Origin: Sphingomonadaceae bacterium
GTDB taxonomy: Bacteria > Pseudomonadota > Alphaproteobacteria > Sphingomonadales > Sphingomonadaceae
Assembly (NCBI GenBank): GCA_024236195.1
Contig: JACKKZ010000004.1
Coordinates: forward strand, 248,001-312,000
Reading direction: 5' to 3'
DNA length: 64,000 nucleotides
Part shown: one piece after another, positions 17,257-23,970 of the stretch
Numbering within the stretch: position 1 is the stretch's first letter
Layout: every line of letters begins with the position of its first letter
Program-made: the position numbers and the translations under genes
The notes under the pieces: model-generated
Databases searched by the model: none
What the model was told of the DNA's origin: nothing
Seen by the model: the letters and a program-made list of their open reading frames with translations, nothing else

Positions 17257-18822
17257 ATGGGTCCGCTCCGCATGAGCCAGAGCGCAAATCCCCCTGAGCA
17301 AATTGACAGCCACCGCGTTGCCCGCGGCCTTGGCTCAACCGTGCTGGCCCGGATGGGGGCCGTGGTGGAGATCGTTGCCCAGCCGCTCTACGTGCTGATG
17401 TTTGGCCTCGCGGGATACGGGCTCTATGCCGTGTTGTGGGCGGCGGTGAACCTGATCGAGAATATCTTCGATCTGGGGATGACCAGCGCCATGCAGCGCA
17501 CCGTTCCCAAATCAGCCACTGACGCTGAAGCTGCGGAGGCCCTGCGTACGGCCTTGTTGCTGGGGGTGGGGCCGTGCATTCTGGTGGCGGGCATCATTTC
17601 CTTCTTTGCCCATGACATTGCCCCCCTGCTGAATGTAGCCGAGGCGGATGAAGCGCTGGTGGCACCGGCGATCCAGCTGTTCATCTGGACATTGCCGCTG
17701 TGGGCCTTTGTGGAGATATCCACTTCGGCCTTGCGCGCCAGAATGGTTTTCGGCGCGGAAATCCGCCTGCGGATCGTGTGGGAACAGATCATCCGTCTGG
17801 TCATCGCCACGCTGTTCTTCTTTGGCGGGCTCGGGCTGCGCGGCCTGTTTTTTGCGCATATCATTTCGCTGACAATTACCGCCGTGCTCTGCGTCCGCTT
17901 GCTGCAACGCTATTACAAGCTTTCCGAATTGCGGCACGGCAATTGGTGGGGGAACACGGCGCAGCATACTTTCTGGGCGGGCATTTCAATCCTGCCGTCC
18001 AATGTAATTGCCCGCATTTTCGGTGATGCGCCTGCGCTGATCCTGAACTTTATCCTGCCCGGTGCGGATGGCGCCCGGGCGGCAGGCCTGTTCACTATCG
18101 CGCGCAAGCTTTCCAGCGTCGTGCAATTGGTCAGGATTGCATTCGTCTATGTGATGGCCCCGCTGGCAGCCAGTGCAGAGCGCGCGGACCGGGCTCAGGT
18201 GAAGGATATCTATTCCTATGCCATCCGCCTGATCCTGGCGATTGCTTTCCCGCTGGCGACAGTGATTGCCGCCGGGCGCAGCTCGATCCTGAGCCTGTTT
18301 GGCGACCAGGCACAGGTTGCGCAGGCCGCCGTTACGATTCTGGTCTTTGCCCGCGCGGCGGAGGCCCTGTTTGGCATTTCCGTGCCGGTGTTACAGGTTA
18401 TCGCTGCCTATAAGCACCAGATCACGGCCAGCATCTTGGGCGTCATGGTTGCATCACTTGCAGGCTGGCAGCTGATCGGGCCATTCGATCCGCTGACCGG
18501 GATCACGCTGGCCATGGCAATCGGCATTATCGTGATGGCAGCCATTCCCATGATGCAGCTTGCCATAACGGAATCGCTCCACCCGTTTGACAGTCGCTTT
18601 CCATCCGTGGCGGCGAAGGTGGCGGCAGTTTCCGTAACTGGCGGCTTGGCTGCCATGCTTGCCAGCAGGCTGCCCGATATCATCGCGATACCGGTCATTG
18701 CCGTGATCGGGGCGCTGTGCATCTGGACTTCCCTGCGCGTATCGCTGCCGCTGGAGGACAGGGCATCGCTGGGCAAGGTGGCGCGCAAACTGCGCCTCGT
18801 GCCGCGCAGTGCAGAGGCCTGA
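17257..18822 (+). CDS. Wzx/MATE-like polysaccharide or lipid-linked substrate flippase
   Basis: A 521-residue polytopic membrane protein with about 12-14 hydrophobic helices and short charged loops, in the pattern of the polysaccharide-biosynthesis (Wzx) branch of MATE/MOP transporters. The helices begin at about residue 30 (STVLARMGAVVEIVAQPLYV) and end near residue 500. It should move a lipid-linked product across the inner membrane. ATG 17257 or ATG 17272 (MSQSANPPEQ) could be the start; neither has a strong ribosome binding site. It heads a group with a membrane methyltransferase and a P-loop kinase on the same strand. The substrate is unknown. Confidence 0.75.
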   Translation: MGPLRMSQSANPPEQIDSHRVARGLGSTVLARMGAVVEIVAQPLYVLMFGLAGYGLYAVLWAAVNLIENIFDLGMTSAMQRTVPKSATDAEAAEALRTALLLGVGPCILVAGIISFFAHDIAPLLNVAEADEALVAPAIQLFIWTLPLWAFVEISTSALRARMVFGAEIRLRIVWEQIIRLVIATLFFFGGLGLRGLFFAHIISLTITAVLCVRLLQRYYKLSELRHGNWWGNTAQHTFWAGISILPSNVIARIFGDAPALILNFILPGADGARAAGLFTIARKLSSVVQLVRIAFVYVMAPLAASAERADRAQVKDIYSYAIRLILAIAFPLATVIAAGRSSILSLFGDQAQVAQAAVTILVFARAAEALFGISVPVLQVIAAYKHQITASILGVMVASLAGWQLIGPFDPLTGITLAMAIGIIVMAAIPMMQLAITESLHPFDSRFPSVAAKVAAVSVTGGLAAMLASRLPDIIAIPVIAVIGALCIWTSLRVSLPLEDRASLGKVARKLRLVPRSAEA

Positions 18823-18924
18823 CCGGTCATTTGGTTGACGGATCATAGGCTGCCCCGCTAAGGGCGCGCTTTCGAAATCTGCGCCAGCCATTTGCGCGTG
18901 GATATCTCAGGATCACGCAGTCTC

Positions 18925-19665
18925 ATGTACCAGCAAGAACTCGCCCGGAGCGGCAAACGCCTGTTCTTTATCCGCGGCACCTACATCTACACCGTCATCG
19001 GCATTTCGGCGATCATCGCCTATTGCACGAAGGATCTGGGGCCTTTCGCTGATGCGGGCGCTGACAAGGCGTGGTTCTGGGTGTCCCTCGCTGTGGCCAG
19101 CACGGGTGCGCTGATCCGGGTGTTCACGAGTGGTTGGGCTGCGCTCGGTACCTCTGGCCGGGCCAAGGTCGCCGCCGAGGCATCCGAGCTGAACACGACC
19201 GGCCCCTACAGCCTCGTGCGCAACCCGCTCTATACCGGACGGATCGTGAACTTCACGGGCCTCGCCATGCTCTCCGGCAGCTGGGTGTTCGGTGCGCTGG
19301 TGTTCCTGATCGCAGTGCTCGTTTATGAGCGCATCTCGACCTATGAAGAGGAATTCCTCGCTGGCAAGTTCGGCAGTGCCCATACCGAATGGGCCAAGGA
19401 TGTTCCTTCGCTGCTGCCGCGCCTGCATGGCTGGGTGAGCCCGAAATATCCCTTCTGGTGGAAACGCATGATCTGGCGTGAGCAGAACAAGCTGTTCCTG
19501 CTGGCGACGACGGTGTTCCTGACCTGGTTCGCCCGCCTCGGCTTTGATGCCGCTGCTATTCCGCAGGACATGTGGGGCTGGGTCTATGCCTATGGCGCGC
19601 TGGTAGTGATCCGCTTTATCATTGGCGGGCTCAAGATGATCGGGTTCTTCAAGGAACTGAGCTGA
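18925..19665 (+). CDS. PEMT/ICMT-like integral membrane methyltransferase
   Basis: A 246-residue membrane protein. The signature LNTTGPYSLVRNPLYTGRIV followed by a hydrophobic stretch and YEEEFLAGKFGSAHTEWAKD is the SAM-binding pattern of the isoprenylcysteine/phospholipid methyltransferase superfamily. Helices lie at about 22-40, 56-74, 112-138, and two more after residue 200, beyond the usual catalytic core. ATG 18925 is used; GTG 18898 or TTG 18892 upstream are alternatives. It ends two bases before the kinase start, so the two are probably one transcript. Substrate (lipid, isoprenoid or other) unknown. Confidence 0.7.
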   Translation: MYQQELARSGKRLFFIRGTYIYTVIGISAIIAYCTKDLGPFADAGADKAWFWVSLAVASTGALIRVFTSGWAALGTSGRAKVAAEASELNTTGPYSLVRNPLYTGRIVNFTGLAMLSGSWVFGALVFLIAVLVYERISTYEEEFLAGKFGSAHTEWAKDVPSLLPRLHGWVSPKYPFWWKRMIWREQNKLFLLATTVFLTWFARLGFDAAAIPQDMWGWVYAYGALVVIRFIIGGLKMIGFFKELS

Positions 19666-19667
19666 TT

Positions 19668-20363
19668 GTGTCGCAGGGGGATGAACTGGCTCCGCTGATT
19701 GCGGTGGTGGGCAGCGACGGTTCCGGCAAATCCACCCTGTCGCAGGATATCCTCGACCATATTCGCACCTCGCGCCCGGCAGAGCATGGCTATCTGGGTC
19801 TTGGATCGGGTGAGCAAGGCCGGGCGATTGGCCGCTGGCCGCTGATCGGCCCGGCGCTGCATGGCTGGCTTGATTCCATTGCGGACAAGCTGCGTGAACC
19901 GGATGAACCTGTGCCGGGGCTGATCGCCGCGCAATACGCGCTGCGCAAATCGCGCAAACGCCGCGCGCGCTTTGAACGCTTGCTGGAGCGGCGGCGGGCG
20001 GGGGTGACGATTGTTACTGACCGCTATCCGCAGCTCGAAGTGCCCGGCCTGCATGACGGGCCGATCCTGGCGGGCAAGCCGACCAGCGCCCGCATTGCGG
20101 CAATGCAGCAGGAAGAGCGCGCGCTCTACGCCGAGATGGCGCAATATCGGCCCACGCTGGTGCTGCGGCTGAATATTGACCTGGATACCGCGATGGAGCG
20201 CAAACCGGATCACGTCCGCTCGCTGATCGCGCGCAAGGTGGAAACCGTGCCGCAGCTTACCTTCAACGGCGCGCCGCTGGTCGATCTGGATGCGACCATG
20301 CCCTACGAAGAGGAACTGCGCCTGGCGCTGGCAGCGGTGGATCAGGCGCTGGCAGCGGCCTGA
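19668..20363 (+). CDS. P-loop kinase, thymidylate-kinase-like
   Basis: A 231-residue P-loop protein with Walker A GSDGSGKS at 15-22, a DRYP motif (TDRYPQLEVPG) as in thymidylate kinases, and a lid-like basic segment. It lacks the family's usual length and context: dTMP kinases normally sit beside holB. GTG 19668 follows the upstream methyltransferase stop by two bases. The 3' end overlaps the end of the convergent nucleotidyltransferase gene by 22 bp. It likely phosphorylates a small molecule of the surrounding pathway; this is inference from context. Confidence 0.65.
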   Translation: MSQGDELAPLIAVVGSDGSGKSTLSQDILDHIRTSRPAEHGYLGLGSGEQGRAIGRWPLIGPALHGWLDSIADKLREPDEPVPGLIAAQYALRKSRKRRARFERLLERRRAGVTIVTDRYPQLEVPGLHDGPILAGKPTSARIAAMQQEERALYAEMAQYRPTLVLRLNIDLDTAMERKPDHVRSLIARKVETVPQLTFNGAPLVDLDATMPYEEELRLALAAVDQALAAA

Positions 20364-21124
20364 CGCGACGCCAGGATTGTTTCGATCACGGGCAGGTCAG
20401 CCGGCTTGTCGGCATCAATACAGGCCTCAGGCGCATCGAGCGACACGATCCTCGCATCCAGTCCAAACCGTTGTCCGGCTCGCCTCGCAAAGGTGTGGAT
20501 ATCCATCAGGCGCAACACGGCCCCCAGCAACAGCCCGGGGCCGAAAGCCCCGATGATCTTCAGGCCCTTCTTCCGATCCTGTTCCACAGCGCTCCAGAAG
20601 GAAACGAACGGGTCCACTTGCGATCCGCCCAGCCAGAAGAGGTTGGCCCCTGACCATTTGCCGCCACGGAAGGCCAGCCAGGTTCGTTTGGTAGAGTGAC
20701 CCGCTGAGCGCACCCGTTCGCGCTCCACCATTCCAATGGCGAGGTCGCATCCGGATGTGGCAGCGACAAATTGTTCTGCGATGGCCGGGGTCAGCAATAC
20801 GTTGTCAGCGCTGGTGACGAGCAGGGGCCCATCCGTATCTGCCAGCAAACCGTGTATCGCATCGGCGATCGACCCACGGGATACGCGCCATTCCACCTTG
20901 GCAGCGGCAGCAATTGCGGGGTTATTGGCAAGTGCCTCGACATCCTGTGCCATCACGATGATCCGCCCAACTTGCGGCGTCGCGGCCAGCGAGCGCAGCA
21001 CATAGGCGAGCATGGGAATACCGGCGATTGGCAGCAGGGCCTTGCTGGACAGGCCAGTTCCGGCAGTAAGGGGATCAGGTCCCGGTCGGGACCCTGCCAG
21101 GACGATAGTGGTAAAGCTTCGCAT
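20342..21124 (-). CDS. MobA-like nucleotidyltransferase, paralogue 1
   Basis: A 260-residue single nucleotidyltransferase domain. The degenerate nucleotide loop is VLAGSRPG at 8-15, with K28 in SKALLPIAGIPML and the metal-binding Asp D107 in TSADNVLLT. It is paralogous to the product at 23096-23899, sharing the ADNVLLT block and overall length. Relatives transfer NMP to sugar or alcohol phosphates (for example LicC-like cytidylyltransferases). Which nucleotide and acceptor is unknown. It is convergent with the kinase gene (22-bp overlap) and 120 bp after the ATP-grasp gene on the same strand. Confidence 0.7.
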   Translation of the reverse strand: MRSFTTIVLAGSRPGPDPLTAGTGLSSKALLPIAGIPMLAYVLRSLAATPQVGRIIVMAQDVEALANNPAIAAAAKVEWRVSRGSIADAIHGLLADTDGPLLVTSADNVLLTPAIAEQFVAATSGCDLAIGMVERERVRSAGHSTKRTWLAFRGGKWSGANLFWLGGSQVDPFVSFWSAVEQDRKKGLKIIGAFGPGLLLGAVLRLMDIHTFARRAGQRFGLDARIVSLDAPEACIDADKPADLPVIETILASRQAAASA

Positions 21125-21244
21125 GAAGCTCGCCTATTGCCCCATTGTTTGCCGTGGCGCCAGCCTTGTTACGAATTGATGACGCGGCAAACTGCGCGTG
21201 CCCGGGCGGCCTTTCAACCGCTTGCGCAGAACCGCAGGCTTTCA

Positions 21245-22276
21245 TTACTGGCTGACCCCGTCGTTCGGGATCACACCATTGCGCCGCCAGCTTTCCGCCA
21301 GCAGCGTTTCGAGCAGGTCTGCGTGGCTGAAACCGGCATGGCTGGCGGCCTTGGCCATGACCTTTTCCGACCACAGATTGCAATTCAGATTCAGCTCGAT
21401 GAAGTTGATGTCACCGGTCTTCGGATCCAGGCGGAATTCAAATCGACCATAATCGAAGGGATGGAACTCCATGGCGATCTTGCGCGCCATTTCCGCGATC
21501 CGGGGGGCCAGGTCTGCGTCTTCGAAGGTCTTCAGAGCCGCTTTTTCCGTGTTCTGAACGAGGTCGCGCTTCTCGTAATAGGTCCACAGCTTCTGCGTAT
21601 CTTCGCGCTCATACCACAGCATCGGCAGGGCGACGGGTTCATCATGGATGGTGATGAAAGCGCACTGGATGTCATAACCGTCAAGGTAAGGCTCGACGAT
21701 GGCATCATGCCCCTGGCCGTGGATATCGGCGATGGCATTGCTCACGCCGAACCATTCAAACGCATCGGAAATGCCCCAGCTGGCGGAGGACGCATTGGGC
21801 TTTATCACCCAGCGGCCATCGGGGGAGGGGGGCAGGTTAGCCTCCAGCACCGGCGCACCGCGGCGATAGCAGAACCATGGCGCGGTGGGCACACCAGCAT
21901 GGCTGCAGACCAGCTTGGAAACGGACTTGTCATCGCTCAGCCCGCGCAGGAACGGCATCGCCCCCAGATAGGGAATGCGATGCATGTTGCACAGGATCGG
22001 GATCAGCATTTCCGAATTTACGAAGCCGCCACGGTTGAGCAAAGGGAAGACGAAATCGACCTCTGGCCGGGAAAACAGCACATCATACTGGTTGGCCAGC
22101 GTCAAATTGAGGCCAAGCCTTTCCAGCGTAGTGCGCACTTCGTGGTGATAAATCGCATGATTGCCGTCTTCCGGGTGCATGCCCCCGCCAAACAGCGCAT
22201 GTTTGGCCATGAATAACAGTCGCACACGCTCCTTGGCATCGTCCGGAATCCGAAGCGGTTCGATTGTTTGTGACAT
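21245..22276 (-). CDS. ATP-grasp ligase, D-Ala-D-Ala-ligase-like
   Basis: A 343-residue ATP-grasp protein. Visible elements are an N-terminal Rossmann-like part (VDFVFPLLNRGG, IPYLGAMPFLRGLSDDKSVS), an ATP-binding lysine in GRWVIKPNASSASWG, IVEPYLDGYDIQCAF, and the metal-binding end RFEFRLDPKTGDINFIELN. This resembles the D-alanine-D-alanine ligase fold, but it lies far from any peptidoglycan (mra) cluster and the catalytic loops differ. It probably joins a carboxylate to an amine in the pathway of its neighbours. Product unknown. Confidence 0.68.
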   Translation of the reverse strand: MSQTIEPLRIPDDAKERVRLLFMAKHALFGGGMHPEDGNHAIYHHEVRTTLERLGLNLTLANQYDVLFSRPEVDFVFPLLNRGGFVNSEMLIPILCNMHRIPYLGAMPFLRGLSDDKSVSKLVCSHAGVPTAPWFCYRRGAPVLEANLPPSPDGRWVIKPNASSASWGISDAFEWFGVSNAIADIHGQGHDAIVEPYLDGYDIQCAFITIHDEPVALPMLWYEREDTQKLWTYYEKRDLVQNTEKAALKTFEDADLAPRIAEMARKIAMEFHPFDYGRFEFRLDPKTGDINFIELNLNCNLWSEKVMAKAASHAGFSHADLLETLLAESWRRNGVIPNDGVSQ

Positions 22277-22437
22277 GGCAATTTTCCATCTGCTTCTTCG
22301 CCGCGCCCTATCACTGCAAAATGACGCGAAGGTGACGGTTTCAGCGAGCTCGTCAGCGACATGCGATGCGCATCAACTCTTCACAAATGCGTTGCCTTCG
22401 TTAGTGTGAATTCCGTTCAATCGCGGGGTATGGAAAA

Positions 22438-23073
22438 ATGGGGTTCAAAAATTTCTATGAGGAAAAAATCCTCTCCAAGGTCATCACGGCGACCTGCGGG
22501 CAGGAAGAGATTTCCGAACTTCGCGCCAAGGTCGTGCCGCTGGCGGAAGGGGCCGTGTTCGAGCTTGGCTGTGGTGGCGGCTTGAACCAGCCGCATTATG
22601 ACCACGGCAAGGTCACTTCCTTTGCCGGGATCGACCCGAATAACGCCTTGCTCGATGGCGCTCGCGCCCGGGCAGCAGCGCAGGGATGGGAGGCCGATAT
22701 CCGTCAAGGGGTTGGCGAAGCAATCCCGTTCGAGGATGGCCGCTTTGACACGGTGGTGTGCACCTACACGCTATGCTCGGTGGGGCAGACTGATCGGGTC
22801 CTGTCCGAAATGCGCCGCATCCTAAAGCCCGGTGGGCGGCTCCTCTTCCTTGAACATGGCAAGTCGCCCGATCCTGGCCCTGCCAAGTGGCAGCGACGGA
22901 TCGAACCGGTGTGGAAGCGGCTGATGGGCAATTGCCACCTTACCCGCCCGGTGGGTGAAAATATCACCGGGGCAGGCTTTACCGTGGAGCCGCTCGGTGC
23001 CGAATATTTCGAGAAAATGCCGCGCTGGGCCGGCTGGATGGAATGGGGCGTAGCGCGCAAGGCGGGCGAATAG
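22438..23073 (+). CDS. class I SAM-dependent methyltransferase (METTL7/UbiE-like)
   Basis: A 211-residue soluble methyltransferase. Motif I is FELGCGGGLNQPHY, followed by acidic GIDPN, GVGEAIPFEDGRFDTVVCTYTLCSV and MRRILKPGGRLLFLEHG. The C-terminal WKRLMGNCHLTRPVGENI block recalls METTL7-like and phospholipid/thiol methyltransferases. Transcribed alone, between the ATP-grasp and second nucleotidyltransferase genes, which lie on the opposite strand. Substrate unknown. Confidence 0.75.
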   Translation: MGFKNFYEEKILSKVITATCGQEEISELRAKVVPLAEGAVFELGCGGGLNQPHYDHGKVTSFAGIDPNNALLDGARARAAAQGWEADIRQGVGEAIPFEDGRFDTVVCTYTLCSVGQTDRVLSEMRRILKPGGRLLFLEHGKSPDPGPAKWQRRIEPVWKRLMGNCHLTRPVGENITGAGFTVEPLGAEYFEKMPRWAGWMEWGVARKAGE

Positions 23074-23074
23074 G

Positions 23075-23094
23075 CCTCGCCAAACAGGGCGAGG
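23075..23094. terminator. short convergent hairpin, possible terminator
   Basis: CCTCGCC / GGCGAGG (23075-23081 and 23088-23094) with a 6-nt loop lies exactly between the two convergent genes. There is no T run on either side, so termination would have to rely on other factors. Confidence 0.3.
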
Positions 23095-23095
23095 G

Positions 23096-23899
23096 TCAGG
23101 CCTCGCCCGCAGCGCGCTGTTTCAGGATGGTTTCACAGCAATCATAGGTGCGCTCATTATCGACGTCGATGGCGAGGGAGCCATCAGCGAAAATGACCGG
23201 CTTGATGTTCACGCCCATACGCTTGGAAATGCGGGCGACACCTTGCGGCAGAGTGACCAGCCTGAGCTTCATCAGCAGGATGTTGAACAGGCCAACCGCG
23301 CGCGCCAGGCGCTTGGGATTTTTCTGGAACTGGCCACCTTCGCGGAAGAATTCCGCAGCCTTGAATGCGCGCGGGCCGGCAACGCCGTAGAGGTTGCAAT
23401 TGGCATAGCCTGCATCCTTGAACTCGTAAAACCCGCTCTGGCCCTGCCGGTGTGCAGCCCAAACTGCTTCACGAGTCGTGACGCTGATGGTGGCATCGGC
23501 TGTTGCGAGGGTTTCGCGGACTTGTTCGAACCCTTCAGCTGTCAGCAGGACATTGTCAGCCGTCGTAATGATGAAGGGCCCTTCATCGTCGCCAGCGGCT
23601 TTAAGTACACTTTCGACGATGTTCAGGTCATTCTCGACAAAGCGGATCGGGACGTTGCGATCAGTAAACTGTGCTGCAATTGCGCGCACGGCATCATGCG
23701 CTTCCACCTCCAGCGAGATGCGGATTTCCCGGATGGCGGGCAAGGCCGTGATAGTGTCGAGCACGTGTTCGACCAACGGGCGGCCGCAGATCGGCACGAT
23801 ACATTTATGCGAAACCCCCGCGCTTTCGGCCAGCGGATTGACCACGCCGGTCCGCTGCGCGGCGAGCATGATGACCGTAACGGGCTGGGGAGAAGACAT
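23096..23899 (-). CDS. MobA-like nucleotidyltransferase, paralogue 2
   Basis: A 267-residue nucleotidyltransferase with MLAAQRTG at 11-18 as loop, K32 in HKCIVPICGRPLVEHV, and metal-binding D115 in TTADNVLLT. It shares its motifs and length with the protein at 20342-21124, so the two are paralogues. Its loop is degenerate relative to the usual LAAGxGxR. Likely activates a phosphorylated small molecule as an NDP derivative. Transcribed toward the end of the methyltransferase gene; upstream lies the 3' end of RNase E. Confidence 0.7.
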   Translation of the reverse strand: MSSPQPVTVIMLAAQRTGVVNPLAESAGVSHKCIVPICGRPLVEHVLDTITALPAIREIRISLEVEAHDAVRAIAAQFTDRNVPIRFVENDLNIVESVLKAAGDDEGPFIITTADNVLLTAEGFEQVRETLATADATISVTTREAVWAAHRQGQSGFYEFKDAGYANCNLYGVAGPRAFKAAEFFREGGQFQKNPKRLARAVGLFNILLMKLRLVTLPQGVARISKRMGVNIKPVIFADGSLAIDVDNERTYDCCETILKQRAAGEA

Positions 23900-23970
23900 G
23901 TTTCGGCTCGCAAACAGGTGGGGGAGTCGACGGGCGGACCTACCTAGTAGAACGCGCCCGTCTGCTCAAC

